Of a stretch of DNA of 40,586 nt, positions 7,853 through 16,320 are shown one piece after another; position 1 is the stretch's first letter; each line of letters opens with the position of its first letter. Under the pieces are notes generated by a model that worked only from the letters and a program-made list of their open reading frames with translations, made no database searches and was not told the DNA's origin. This DNA is from Rhizobiaceae bacterium (GTDB lineage: Bacteria > Pseudomonadota > Alphaproteobacteria > Rhizobiales > Rhizobiaceae), in contig JAIXTO010000041.1 in the NCBI GenBank assembly GCA_027483885.1, positions 1 to 40,586 of the forward strand. Reading direction: 5' to 3'. The position numbers and the translations under genes were made by a program.

Positions 7853-9571
7853 TCAAGCCTGCCGGATCTCACCCACATGGTCCGCAAGCGATCTCGCGAT
7901 AAGCGCCAGCGATGTCGCGCCGGGATCGGCATGGCCGATGCTGCGCTCGGCAAGCGGGCGGGCGCGGCCAAGGCGCGGGCGCATCGCAGCGGTTGCTGTT
8001 GCAGCCACCTCTGCGGCAGCCGTGGCATTCTGCCAGGCTAAGGGCAGGGTGCCCGTGGCAGCAAAATCTCGTTCCAGCGTTTCGACGAAGGGCACCAGTG
8101 CATCGACCAGTGTCTTGTCGCCGGGTTTTGCGCCGCCCAGCTGCATCACGTCGTCAAGCGCCAGACGCGCACCGCGCACCACCATATCCGGCGAGATGGC
8201 GACATCATTGGAGAACGCCTGGCTCCACGATCTGAGCAGAAGACCCCAGATGACACCCGATGTGCCACCGGCACGATCTGCCCAGGCATCGGCGGCAGTG
8301 CCAAGGGCAGAGGCTGCGCCTGCGCCGGCCTTTACGGCTGCGCGAAGGGCGTCGAGTCCCGCCGTTGCGCCGCGCCGCATGCCCTGCCCATGGTCGCCGT
8401 CGCCGGCCTTTGCATCGAGTGCGCCAAGATCCGCCTCGGCGTCGATCACGGTCTGCAGCAGGCGCTCAAAGGCGCGTTCAAGGCAGGCGGCACTGGCCTG
8501 AGACGCGGGCGTGGCAGGCTCCACCACGGATGTCGGCGTGTCTTCCATGGCAATCGCCGGCGTTGCCTCACCGGCTGCGATCACTCCACGGCGAAAGGCC
8601 GGGGTGTCACAGGGCGAAAGCCAAAACCCTTCCAGTTCCTCATCCAGCCACATCAGCGTCAGCGAGCAGCCCTGCATGTCAAGGCTGGTGACCAGCTCGC
8701 CCACTTCTTCGCCGACAACTGTAATGCCGGCGGCGCCCAGCTTTTCGGCAACGACGTTCCAGAGAACGAAAAGCTCTTCATATTTGGTGGCGCCAAGGCC
8801 GTTCAGGAGAACGGCGGCGCGCGTGGCACCCGGCGGCTTTTCCTTGAGAAGCGTTTTCACCATGAGGGCGCCAAGCTCGGACGCGGAGGCAAGCGGGCGC
8901 TCCTCGATGCCGGGCTCGCCGTGGATGCCAAGGCCGAGCGCCATCTGCCCTTTCGGCACGGTAAACAAAGGCTCTTTTGCGCCGGGAAGCGTGCAGCCGC
9001 CAAAGGCGACGCCGAAGGAAAATGTATGCGCGTTGGCCTTTCGCGCCAGCCGCTCCACTTCGTCGAGCGACAGGCCGGCTTCTGAGGCGGCCCCTGCGAT
9101 CTTGAAGACGGTGACGTCGCCCGCGATGCCGCGGCGCTTTTCGATACTGTCGGATGGAGCGCTTGCGACATCATCGGTCACCTCGACGATGCGCACGTCG
9201 ATGCCTTCGGCCCGCAGCCGGGCAGCGGCCACGCCGAAATTCAAAACGTCGCCGGCGTAATTGCCAAAGCCCAGCAGAATGCCGCCGCCAAAGTGGGCGG
9301 CGCGGCAGACGCGCGTGATACCGGCGGTCGAGGGGGATGCAAAGATTTCACCGGCCACCGCCGCATCGGCAAGGCCCGCCCCGACATAACCGGCAAAGGC
9401 TGGATAGTGCCCTGAGCCTCCCCCGACGATGACGGAAACCTTGCCGGCCGGAACAGCTGTTGCACGCACCACACCGCCGCGGACCAGATGAACATAACGC
9501 CGGTAGACTTTTGCAAAACCTGCAAGTGCCGTGCTGGCAAAGTCTTTGGCCTGATCAAGGATTTTCGTCAT
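7853..9571 (-). CDS. Dihydroxyacetone-kinase family protein (fused DhaK-DhaL), possible L-erythrulose kinase
   Basis: A 572-residue single-chain ATP-dependent kinase. The DhaK domain (about 1-330) has the substrate loop GGGSGHYP (50-57) and the covalent-substrate histidine His217 in GLGIHGEPG. The DhaL nucleotide domain (about 370-572) has the Mg-ADP motif AGDGDHGQGM. The loop usually reads GHEP, so Glu to Tyr is a difference near the substrate pocket. It is the last gene of the ery - arm, 155 bases after eryI. Known relatives phosphorylate dihydroxyacetone or erythrulose (LerK in Mycobacterium smegmatis). Next to EryH and EryI, which handle erythrulose phosphates, L-erythrulose kinase is a reasonable inference. 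The start at 9571 has GGGAGG upstream; the longer frame to 9709 lacks support. Confidence 0.85.
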   Translation of the reverse strand: MTKILDQAKDFASTALAGFAKVYRRYVHLVRGGVVRATAVPAGKVSVIVGGGSGHYPAFAGYVGAGLADAAVAGEIFASPSTAGITRVCRAAHFGGGILLGFGNYAGDVLNFGVAAARLRAEGIDVRIVEVTDDVASAPSDSIEKRRGIAGDVTVFKIAGAASEAGLSLDEVERLARKANAHTFSFGVAFGGCTLPGAKEPLFTVPKGQMALGLGIHGEPGIEERPLASASELGALMVKTLLKEKPPGATRAAVLLNGLGATKYEELFVLWNVVAEKLGAAGITVVGEEVGELVTSLDMQGCSLTLMWLDEELEGFWLSPCDTPAFRRGVIAAGEATPAIAMEDTPTSVVEPATPASQASAACLERAFERLLQTVIDAEADLGALDAKAGDGDHGQGMRRGATAGLDALRAAVKAGAGAASALGTAADAWADRAGGTSGVIWGLLLRSWSQAFSNDVAISPDMVVRGARLALDDVMQLGGAKPGDKTLVDALVPFVETLERDFAATGTLPLAWQNATAAAEVAATATAAMRPRLGRARPLAERSIGHADPGATSLALIARSLADHVGEIRQA

Positions 9572-9675
9572 GCTTTTCCTCCCAATGTCACGCGATGCCG
9601 CATTGTCTCCATCCGCCGGCCGGCTGCAAGAGCAAGACCTGGCGGTTATACAGGGGGAGCGGGCAGGGGACTGGA

Positions 9676-9720
9676 ACCGGGAAGCCTTCGTGCTTCCCGG
9701 TCGTCTCACAATCCTGAGAC
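9676..9720 (-). other. Two intercistronic hairpins between eryI and the kinase gene
   Basis: ACCGGGAAGC (9676-9685) pairs perfectly with GCTTCCCGGT (9692-9701) around a 6-base loop. GTCTCA (9703-9708) pairs with TGAGAC (9715-9720). There is no clear T-run, so these look more like mRNA-stabilising or partial termination structures lowering expression of the distal kinase gene than like a full terminator. Confidence 0.55.
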
Positions 9721-9726
9721 TGACTG

Positions 9727-10182
9727 TCAGTTCGCGTGGTACTTGGCGTCCACGTCGTTGATCGCCTGCACGTTGGAGGCGGAGCGGCCGTTTTCGTCAA
9801 AGGTCTGCGCCAGATAAGCGTCGGCGATGGCTTTTGCCAGTTCCGAGCCGATGACGCGGGCGCCCATGGTGATGATCTGTGCATTGTTGGAAAGCGCTGC
9901 CCGTTCGGCCGAATAGGTGTCATGTGTCAGCGCGGCACGGATGCCCGGCACCTTGTTGGCCGAAATGCACACGCCGATGCCCGTGCCGCAGACGAGGATG
10001 GCGCGCTCATACTTTCCCGCAAGAACCTCGTTTGCCACGCGGTCGGACAGGGTGGCGTAGAACGCATCGGCGCCGGCATCGGTGCGCGAGATCTCGGACA
10101 CGTCGTGGGCGCCTTTCAGGTGATCGGCCAAAATCTTGGCAAGGCCTTCTCCGGCGCTGTCGCCTGCAACTGCAATCTTCAT
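9727..10182 (-). CDS. eryI: RpiB/LacAB-family isomerase, D-erythrulose-4-phosphate isomerase
   Basis: A 151-residue RpiB-type aldose/ketose phosphate isomerase. Visible are Asp8 (AVAGDSAG), the active-site cysteine Cys65 in [20 protein letters not shown] and His87. RpiB normally has DHAG at the N-terminal site; here it is DSAG, so the histidine after Asp8 is replaced by serine. In Brucella and rhizobia the ery-linked RpiB (EryI) turns D-erythrulose 4-phosphate into D-erythrose 4-phosphate, feeding the pentose phosphate pathway and aromatic amino acids. It is directly downstream of eryH (17 bases). A GGGAG ribosome-binding site precedes ATG 10182, which is preferred to the in-frame upstream start at 10311. 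Confidence 0.88.
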   Translation of the reverse strand: MKIAVAGDSAGEGLAKILADHLKGAHDVSEISRTDAGADAFYATLSDRVANEVLAGKYERAILVCGTGIGVCISANKVPGIRAALTHDTYSAERAALSNNAQIITMGARVIGSELAKAIADAYLAQTFDENGRSASNVQAINDVDAKYHAN

Positions 10183-10199
10183 GATGTTTCTCCCTTGTG

Positions 10200-10976
10200 T
10201 TAAAGCTTGGCGGCGCAGCGCGAGAGAATGTCGAGATACCCTTCGACATTCCAGGCGGAACGCCCGATGAACAGCCCGTCGATATGCGGGCAGGTGATAA
10301 GCTCTTCGCAATTGTCCGGATTGACGGAGCCGCCATAGAGGCAGGGCACCTTGCGTCCCAAAACCTCTTCTGCGACCGCAATGATCTCAGCCTGCCGGGC
10401 ATCGGCATAATCGGACGTGGCCGGTATACCGTTGACGCCGATGGCCCAGACCGGCTCATAGGCCAAGACGATCTCGGCCTCCGTTTCCGACCCGGCAAGC
10501 TTGCCGAGTGCGCCGCGAACCTGCGTTTCGAGAACCGTGCGCGCCGCGCCGGCTTCACGCTCGGCCAGCGTTTCGCCGATGCAGATCAGCGGGATGAGGC
10601 CGTGTCGCACCGCGGCTTGCGTCTTCAGGCCGACCGTCTCGTCGGTCTCGCCAAAATGCTCGCGTCGCTCGGAGTGCCCCAGTTCCACGATGTCGAGGTT
10701 ACAGTCCTTCAGCATCGGGGCGGAGATCTCGCCGGTCCAGGCGCCGTTATCGGCCCAATGCATGTTCTGCGCGCCAACCTTCACGGAGGTCTCGGCAAGC
10801 ATGGCCTTTACTTCGCGAACGGCGGTAAACGGCGGAATGACAAAGCGCTGGATGCGCGGATCGCGCGCCGCATCGGCCGCCTTCAGCCCCTCGGCAAAGG
10901 TTTTAGCCTCTGCCAGCGTCTTGTTCATCTTCCAGCTGGTGCCGATCCAGACATGCGGCTTGGTCATTTTTGTCAT
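10200..10976 (-). CDS. eryH: Triose-phosphate-isomerase homologue, L-erythrulose-1-phosphate isomerase
   Basis: A 258-residue TIM-barrel protein with all triose-phosphate isomerase catalytic residues: Lys16 (TSWKMNKT), His101 ([14 protein letters not shown]) and the base Glu174 (AYEPVWAIG). In erythritol-using alphaproteobacteria this second TpiA-like enzyme (TpiB/EryH) does not serve glycolysis but converts L-erythrulose 1-phosphate to D-erythrulose 4-phosphate, between EryC and EryI. Its place between eryD and eryI fits. The start has two close ATGs (10976 and 10967) with only a weak ribosome-binding site, so the exact N-terminus is uncertain by three residues. Confidence 0.88.
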   Translation of the reverse strand: MTKMTKPHVWIGTSWKMNKTLAEAKTFAEGLKAADAARDPRIQRFVIPPFTAVREVKAMLAETSVKVGAQNMHWADNGAWTGEISAPMLKDCNLDIVELGHSERREHFGETDETVGLKTQAAVRHGLIPLICIGETLAEREAGAARTVLETQVRGALGKLAGSETEAEIVLAYEPVWAIGVNGIPATSDYADARQAEIIAVAEEVLGRKVPCLYGGSVNPDNCEELITCPHIDGLFIGRSAWNVEGYLDILSRCAAKL

Positions 10977-11016
10977 TCCGGTTGTTCGGTTGCAATCTTC
11001 AGGGGGGCGCCTCTTG

Positions 11017-11967
11017 TCAGCTCACCAGTGCGCGGGCGGTCGGTTCGTCGGTAATCAGGCCCTTGAGGCGGCGGCTGCGCAGGACAGCGCGGATCGAGGC
11101 AAGTTTTTGCAGGCCGCCGGCAATTGCCACGATGCGGGTATGCTCGGGTGTTTCGAGATCGACCGAGAGGGTGCGGGCGCTGAGTGTTGTTTCCAGCACG
11201 CGGCCATCGCCATCGAAGAAGTGGCCGAGCATTTCACCGACCGCGCCGACGGCCGTGATTTCGGCAATCTCGCGACGCTCGATCATGCCGGAGGCGACAA
11301 GCTGGGCGCTGGCGTCTGCCGTTCCGATGCCGACGAATTTGAGGCCTGCCCCGTTCGACATGTCAAAGATTTCCCGCACGCCGCGCTGGGCCAGCAGGAT
11401 TTCGCGGTCCTCGGCGGAATTGGCAAAGAAGGGAACCGGCATCACATAGGATTGCGATCCCGTCTTTTCGGCCAGATTATACATCACGTCATGCGGGTTT
11501 GCGGCGTAGTTGCGGGTGAGCCCGCCGAGCAGCGACACGAAGCGGACGCCGGTTGCCTCAAAACGCGGCATCTGGCGCACGGCTGCCGCCAGCGTGCGGC
11601 CGTGGCCAAGGCCGATGACATTATAATCGCCACCCTCGATCGTGCGGCGCAGGAAACTCGAGCCGGCAAGGCCGAGCGCGCGAAGCGGCAGGCCGTCCTC
11701 GCCCAGATCCGGGGCCACCTCGCAGAAATCAAGCCCATAGCGATTGCAAAGTTCGGCTTCCAGTTCGACGCATTCGACGATGGCGCCATCGATTGAAACC
11801 TTGACGACGCCATCGGCCACGGCGCGGGCAATGAGCCGGTGCGCCTTGACCGAGGGCACGCCGAGGCGTTTGGCAACGGCGGCTTGCGTCAGTCCGCCCG
11901 CGTAATGCAGCCAGGCGGCGCGGATCGCGAGGCTTTCTTCGGGATCGCTGTCACTGCGGCGGGCCAT
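11017..11967 (-). CDS. eryD: SorC/DeoR-type erythritol operon regulator
   Basis: A 316-residue SorC-family regulator. An N-terminal helix-turn-helix (about residues 18-55, LTQAAVAKRLGVPSVKAHRL) is followed by a NagB-like sugar-phosphate sensing domain with the family segments GLGHGRTLAAAV and the late VAIAGGLQKLASIRAVLRS. The length equals that generally given for Brucella EryD, the repressor of eryABCD that is relieved by erythritol. ATG 11967 is preceded by AGAAGGAAG; the frame runs open to 12054 but that extension is outside the family pattern. It is co-transcribed with the genes it should control and probably acts at the inverted repeats around 16257-16286 (inference). Confidence 0.87.
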   Translation of the reverse strand: MARRSDSDPEESLAIRAAWLHYAGGLTQAAVAKRLGVPSVKAHRLIARAVADGVVKVSIDGAIVECVELEAELCNRYGLDFCEVAPDLGEDGLPLRALGLAGSSFLRRTIEGGDYNVIGLGHGRTLAAAVRQMPRFEATGVRFVSLLGGLTRNYAANPHDVMYNLAEKTGSQSYVMPVPFFANSAEDREILLAQRGVREIFDMSNGAGLKFVGIGTADASAQLVASGMIERREIAEITAVGAVGEMLGHFFDGDGRVLETTLSARTLSVDLETPEHTRIVAIAGGLQKLASIRAVLRSRRLKGLITDEPTARALVS

Positions 11968-12078
11968 TGCGCTTCCTTCTGCTGCTCTCTGTCGTCGGGC
12001 ATGTCCGGTCAAAACAGGCTTCCTGCAATGCGCCCTCTGCGCCGTATCCTGCAAGAGCCCCTATCTGATCCGATCGGC

Positions 12079-13011
12079 TCAGATATGCAGGTCCTCGATG
12101 CCGCTATTGATATGGGGTGCCCAGAAGGCAATGCTTTCGGCGATCTGCGAGATGACCTGCCGGTCATTCGGGTCGCGCTCCTTGAAGGATAGTTCAAGGC
12201 AGATTTCGTTGTTCTCGGCACCGCCTTCTGCAAAGGCTTCGAGCAACGGTTCGGGGTGAATGCGGCCCTTGGCGTTGAACTCGGCGGTGAACGGCCGATG
12301 GCCGCCTTTGTCCATCAGGCTCTGCTTGATGTGGATGATCGGCGAGACTTTTGGCACGGCGCGGGCCCAGGCATACGGGTCGAAATCATCGGGGTTTGAT
12401 GAGGTGACATCGCCGTGGTCGATGTCGGCCATCATCCACATCGGGATCGCCATATCGGAAGCTGTCAGACGATCCTGAAGCGCAAGACAGCCGGCAATCG
12501 TTTCACCAAACTCGCGCCCGACGCTCATCGGTTCCCAGAACAGGAAGGAGAGGCCGGCACCCTTGGCATGATCAGCCACCTCGGCCCAGCAGTCGATGGC
12601 GATGTTTATCAGCTCTTCGCGACGGGCCGGATCATCGAAATCCCTGTAGGTGAAGATCGCAAACTGCGTGCCGACGGACGTGCCGCCGAGATCGGCGGTG
12701 ATATCGGCAAAGGTCTTGAACCAGTCGACATAATAGCGCCGCACATCGGCATCCGGATGGCCGAAATGGTTGAGGCGGCCATAGGGGCCGGTCATGCCGC
12801 TGGTCACGCGTACACCGGTGCGGTTAAGGGCGGCATTCATCTCCCGCGTCAGGCGGCGGATGACAGGCGCTGGCCAGCTCGGGTTGATGAACTCATGCGT
12901 CAGCTGCAGGTCGCGGATTTTGAGGTCACGCGCCACCGTCTCGATGAGATCGGCCGGTTCTGCAAACCGGTTCACCAGCGGGTTGGTGTTGAGCGAAAGG
13001 GTCAGCGGCAT
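12079..13011 (-). CDS. eryC: Xylose-isomerase-like epimerase, D-erythrulose-1-phosphate 3-epimerase
   Basis: A 310-residue protein of the xylose-isomerase-like TIM-barrel (AP endonuclease 2) superfamily. Segments such as LFWEPMSVGREFGET, MMADIDHGDVTS and SPIIHIKQSL place acidic and histidine residues at the barrel mouth, where this fold binds a divalent metal. EryC was long called a dehydrogenase, but in Brucella it was shown to epimerise (racemise) the tetrulose phosphate made by EryB, giving L-erythrulose 1-phosphate for EryH. It sits 17 bases after the eryB stop and before eryD, the order usual in Brucella and rhizobia. Confidence 0.88.
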   Translation of the reverse strand: MPLTLSLNTNPLVNRFAEPADLIETVARDLKIRDLQLTHEFINPSWPAPVIRRLTREMNAALNRTGVRVTSGMTGPYGRLNHFGHPDADVRRYYVDWFKTFADITADLGGTSVGTQFAIFTYRDFDDPARREELINIAIDCWAEVADHAKGAGLSFLFWEPMSVGREFGETIAGCLALQDRLTASDMAIPMWMMADIDHGDVTSSNPDDFDPYAWARAVPKVSPIIHIKQSLMDKGGHRPFTAEFNAKGRIHPEPLLEAFAEGGAENNEICLELSFKERDPNDRQVISQIAESIAFWAPHINSGIEDLHI

Positions 13012-13028
13012 CTCAGAACTCCGGTCTC

Positions 13029-14546
13029 TCAGGCGGCGCTTGCCAGGTTTGCTTCGTCAAACCAGGCGGTAAAGGCTGCCTGCTCGGCCTCTGTCAGATG
13101 CAGATAATGTTTCGTGCGGCGGAAGAGCACATCCTTGGCCGTGCGGGCCCATTCGGACTGGACCAGATAACGCACCTCCGCCTCGTAAAGCTGGCCGCCA
13201 AAATGGCGGCCCAAGGCGGCAAGACTGTCTGCCGTGCCAGCGATCTGGCGCGTGCGCGTGCCGTAGAGACGGCCGTAATGCTGAAGCAGCGCGCGCGGCA
13301 TCCACGGGTAGAGATCGCGCAAGCTATTGGCAAAACTCTCGTAATCGGCATTCGGCATGTCGCCGCCCGGAAGCGGTGCCGTTTCCGTCCAGTTGCCGCC
13401 CATGGCGGGAAAGACGTGGGTCAGCTTCTGCATGCCGCGTTCGGCAAGCTCGCGGAACGTGGTGATCTTGCCGCCGAACACGTTGAGAAGCGGCGCGCCG
13501 CCCGTCTCATCGAGGTCGAAGACATAATCGCGGGTGACGGCGGATGGATTGCCCTTGCCATCGTCAAACAGCGGGCGCACCCCGGAGAAGGTGTGAAGCA
13601 CATCCTGGCGGCGCAGCTTTTCCTTGAAATACCGGTTCACGGCAGACAGGAGATATTCGATTTCCCGCTCGTCGGCGCTCACCTCTTCGGCACGGCCCTC
13701 ATAAGCAATGTCGGTGGTGCCGATCAGCGCCTTGTCGCCCTCGTAAGGGTTGATGAAGATCACCCGCTTGTCGTGGTTCTGGACCAGATAGGCCTGCGGC
13801 CCCACCCACCACTTCGGCACGATGATATGGCTGCCCTTGACGAGCCGCACATTGCGCGACGAATTGGAGCCGGCCACCCGGCCGATAATGTCTGACACCC
13901 AGGGGCCGGCACAATTGGCGATACAGCGGGCGCGAAACTGGCGGGTTTCGCCGGTCACGACATTTTTTGTGGTGATGGACCACGCGCCATCCTCGCGTCG
14001 TGCGGTGACGGCTGCCGTGCGGGTCAGCACTTCGCAGCCCTTTTCTGCGGCATCGACGGCATTCAGTACAACCAGGCGTGCATCGTCCACCCAGCAGTCG
14101 GAATATTCGAACCCCTTCGTGTAGGTGTCGAGGATCGGGGCGCCTTCGGGATCGCGGGTAAGATCCAGCGTGCGAGTGCCCGGCAGTTTCTTGCGGCCGC
14201 CGAGATGATCGTAGAGAAAGAGGCCGAGCCGCACCAGCCAGGCCGGGCGGTCTTCAGGGCTATGCGGCAGAACGAAGCGCATCGGCCAGATGATGTGCGG
14301 GGCAGCCTTCAGCAGTACCTCGCGTTCGATCAGCGCCTCGCGCACCAGGCGGAATTCGTAATATTCGAGATAACGCAAGCCGCCATGCACCAGCTTGCCG
14401 GAGCGCGAGGACGTGCCTTCGGCCAGATCGTCCTTCTCGCACAGCACCACTTTCAGACCCCGTCCGGCCGCGTCGCGCGCCATGCCGGCGCCATTGATGC
14501 CGCCGCCAATGACGAACAGGTCGATCATCTGTGTTTGCGTGCTCAT
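13029..14546 (-). CDS. eryB: Erythritol-phosphate dehydrogenase, GlpD-like FAD enzyme
   Basis: A 505-residue FAD-dependent dehydrogenase of the glycerol-3-phosphate dehydrogenase (GlpD) family. The dinucleotide motif VIGGGINGAGMARDAAGR opens the protein, followed by the GlpD signature EGTSSRSGKLVHGGLRYLE. A helical C-terminal domain with WARTAKDVLFRRTKHYL ends it. EryB oxidises D-erythritol 1-phosphate (older name L-erythritol 4-phosphate) to D-erythrulose 1-phosphate and passes electrons to quinone at the membrane. The start overlaps the eryA stop (ATGA at 14546-14543) with GAGG upstream. A longer open frame to 14708 runs inside eryA and is discarded. A second GlpD-like enzyme lies at 24768-26432. 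Confidence 0.9.
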   Translation of the reverse strand: MSTQTQMIDLFVIGGGINGAGMARDAAGRGLKVVLCEKDDLAEGTSSRSGKLVHGGLRYLEYYEFRLVREALIEREVLLKAAPHIIWPMRFVLPHSPEDRPAWLVRLGLFLYDHLGGRKKLPGTRTLDLTRDPEGAPILDTYTKGFEYSDCWVDDARLVVLNAVDAAEKGCEVLTRTAAVTARREDGAWSITTKNVVTGETRQFRARCIANCAGPWVSDIIGRVAGSNSSRNVRLVKGSHIIVPKWWVGPQAYLVQNHDKRVIFINPYEGDKALIGTTDIAYEGRAEEVSADEREIEYLLSAVNRYFKEKLRRQDVLHTFSGVRPLFDDGKGNPSAVTRDYVFDLDETGGAPLLNVFGGKITTFRELAERGMQKLTHVFPAMGGNWTETAPLPGGDMPNADYESFANSLRDLYPWMPRALLQHYGRLYGTRTRQIAGTADSLAALGRHFGGQLYEAEVRYLVQSEWARTAKDVLFRRTKHYLHLTEAEQAAFTAWFDEANLASAA

Positions 14547-16114
14547 GTCTTTTTCCTCTGAAGTGTCGCATCGCGGGCCGCCGCCAGCTTCGTCCAGGCT
14601 GGAACCAGCGCCTGATGCGCGGATTGGAAAGCGGGAAACAGCCGGTCGTAGGTGGCGGCAAGGTCTGCGTCGGGTGCCTCCGGTGCAGCGAGCAGCGGCG
14701 TTACCCATTCACCCACGCAGGCGTCCATGTCGGGATAGGCGCCGATCGCAACGGCTGCCATCATGGCGGCACCCGCAGCGCCTGCCTCTTCACGATCGGA
14801 GACGCGGACCGGGGCATTGATCGCGGCTGAGAGAACTGCGCGCAAGCCCCGCGAGCGCGCCGCGCCGCCGCTGAGGCGCAGTTCGGAAGGCAGGCCGCCC
14901 ATCGCCGCATAACAATCGCGCATCGCCATGCCGAGACCCTCGACTATGGCGCGCACCAGATCGGGATAACGATGACCGGCCGAGAGGCCGATGAAACCGG
15001 CACGGGCCTGCGCATTCACAAAAGGCCCCCGCTCGCCGGCCTCGGAAATATAGGGATGGTAGGCGATCTGGCCGGGCGTGGATTTTTCAAGCCAGCCTTC
15101 GATACGCCCCATCAGGTCGCGCGGGGTGATCTCCTGTCCCATCTCGCGCAGCAGATCGGCGCCAAGGCTCAAAGCCCAGTCGATATTGAGAGTTGCGGCC
15201 ATATTCGTTTGGGCCTGCACGACCGTGTCCAGCACGGGGAGCGCCATGACATAACCGGTGCCTTCGGCGTTCAGATGGACGCCATCGATATGGGTTGCCC
15301 GCATATGGACGCCGGTTGAACCGACGATGGAGCAGGCGGTATCGCCGGTTCCACCATAAACACCGGCCCCCAGCGCCGTCATCACCATGTCCACGTAACC
15401 CAGGCAAACCGGCGTGCCTTCCAGCAGGCCTGACTGTTCCGCAGCCGACGCGGTCAGCGGATGGAGCGTCTGCGTGCCCTCGATGATGTCAGGCAGAAGA
15501 TGCCGGCGATGGCCAAGACCCAGCGCGTCAAACACCTGGTCCTCGTAACGGCGCGTGCGAAAATTGCCGAAGGTAAAACTTGCCTCCGACGGATCGGTGG
15601 CGCGCACGCCCGTGAGGTTGAGATAAAGCCAGTCTTTGCAATGCAGGGCCACATCGGCAGAATCGAGAAGCTCTGGGAAAAACCGGTCCATATGCGCCAT
15701 CTGCGCACCCTGCTGGCAGGTGTTGAGCCCGGTGCCCGTCAGTTCGAAACGCGCCCGGTTCTCGGCCTTTGCGGTAAGCGCGCCAACGGTCGGGGCCGCG
15801 CGGGCGTCAAGCCACAACCAGGCATCACCAACGGGCCGGTTATCGCGGTCGACAAGCCATGTGCCGTCACCCTGTGCGGTCACGGCAATCGCTGCCGTTC
15901 GACGGGCAAGATCGGTAACCTGCTCGCCAAGACCGCGCAGCGCCCGTGTGCAATCAGCCCAGGTCCGGTCGAGCGGCTGCGTCGCGGAGCCATCGGAACC
16001 GGACAGATAGCTGTTGGGCACGCTGGAGGATGAGATCTGCCGACCCACCATATCAAAGGCCACCGCCTTGATGACAGAAGTGCCGGCATCAATGCCGATA
16101 ATGACATCACGCAT
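14543..16114 (-). CDS. eryA: Erythritol kinase, FGGY family
   Basis: A 523-residue FGGY carbohydrate kinase. The first actin-like domain begins at once with DVIIGIDAGTSVIKAVAFD. The catalytic aspartate lies in GYVDMVMTALGAG, and the C-terminal ATP site shows LRLSGGAARSRGLRAVL and EEAGAAGAAMMAA. EryA phosphorylates erythritol on entry. It is the first structural gene of the - arm and overlaps eryB by ATGA. The ATG at 16114 best fits the family start; in-frame ATGs at 16126 and 16138 would add a few residues. None has a strong ribosome-binding site. The strong one (GGAGGAGG at 16193-16186) serves a short ORF that ends across the eryA start, which suggests coupled translation. Confidence 0.9.
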   Translation of the reverse strand: MRDVIIGIDAGTSVIKAVAFDMVGRQISSSSVPNSYLSGSDGSATQPLDRTWADCTRALRGLGEQVTDLARRTAAIAVTAQGDGTWLVDRDNRPVGDAWLWLDARAAPTVGALTAKAENRARFELTGTGLNTCQQGAQMAHMDRFFPELLDSADVALHCKDWLYLNLTGVRATDPSEASFTFGNFRTRRYEDQVFDALGLGHRRHLLPDIIEGTQTLHPLTASAAEQSGLLEGTPVCLGYVDMVMTALGAGVYGGTGDTACSIVGSTGVHMRATHIDGVHLNAEGTGYVMALPVLDTVVQAQTNMAATLNIDWALSLGADLLREMGQEITPRDLMGRIEGWLEKSTPGQIAYHPYISEAGERGPFVNAQARAGFIGLSAGHRYPDLVRAIVEGLGMAMRDCYAAMGGLPSELRLSGGAARSRGLRAVLSAAINAPVRVSDREEAGAAGAAMMAAVAIGAYPDMDACVGEWVTPLLAAPEAPDADLAATYDRLFPAFQSAHQALVPAWTKLAAARDATLQRKKT

Positions 16115-16178
16115 GGCGCACACCATGAACCTTCGCATGGATGCGGGCGGATAACGGCGTCTTGGCGATAGTCTTCAT
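16107..16178 (-). CDS. Putative 23-residue leader peptide overlapping eryA
   Basis: The ATG at 16178-16176 lies 7 bases after GGAGGAGG, by far the best ribosome-binding site of the - arm. The frame encodes 23 residues, basic and histidine-containing (starts MKTIAKTPLS, ends GVRHA). It stops with TGA at 16109-16107, which overlaps the eryA start region (ATG 16114-16112, arrangement ATGCGTGA). Ribosomes finishing here could re-initiate on eryA, whose own site is weak. I know no family for it. The alternative is that the Shine-Dalgarno belongs to an older eryA start since lost by frameshift, but the kinase fold needs no extra N-terminus. Confidence 0.5.
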   Translation of the reverse strand: MKTIAKTPLSARIHAKVHGVRHA

Positions 16179-16256
16179 GCAGTTTCCTCCTCCGCGCGAT
16201 GCCGGCGCACCCTTTCAGGACATGCCTGATCCTCCGGATCCGGATCGCTCGCAAGC

Positions 16257-16320
16257 TGATAATACATATCACAATGATAACAATCAAAATGATTTTTTTT
16301 GCAGACAGGGAAATTTTTTT
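16257..16320 (-). promoter_or_regulatory. eryA promoter with overlapping inverted repeats and A-tracts
   Basis: On the - strand TTGATT (16287-16282) and TATTAT (16264-16259) are 17 bases apart, a good sigma-70 promoter. Two inverted repeats overlay it: TGATA-N5-TATCA (16257-16271) across the -10 and TGAT-AACA-ATCA (16275-16286) across the -35. They are plausible EryD operators. Just upstream, A8 (16300-16293) and A7 (16320-16314) are spaced about 20 bases apart, two helical turns, like a UP element or bent DNA. This AT-rich patch stands out from its GC-rich surroundings. Confidence 0.6.

Noticed and set aside
16115..16138. In-frame upstream ATGs for eryA (16138 and 16126)
   Set aside because: They have poor ribosome-binding sites, and the FGGY fold begins right after ATG 16114. 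They cannot be fully excluded.
16107..16178. Frameshifted true N-terminus of eryA instead of a leader peptide
   Set aside because: The kinase phosphate-binding strand starts immediately at the eryA ATG, so no missing domain needs explaining. A similar short frame occurs on the other arm.
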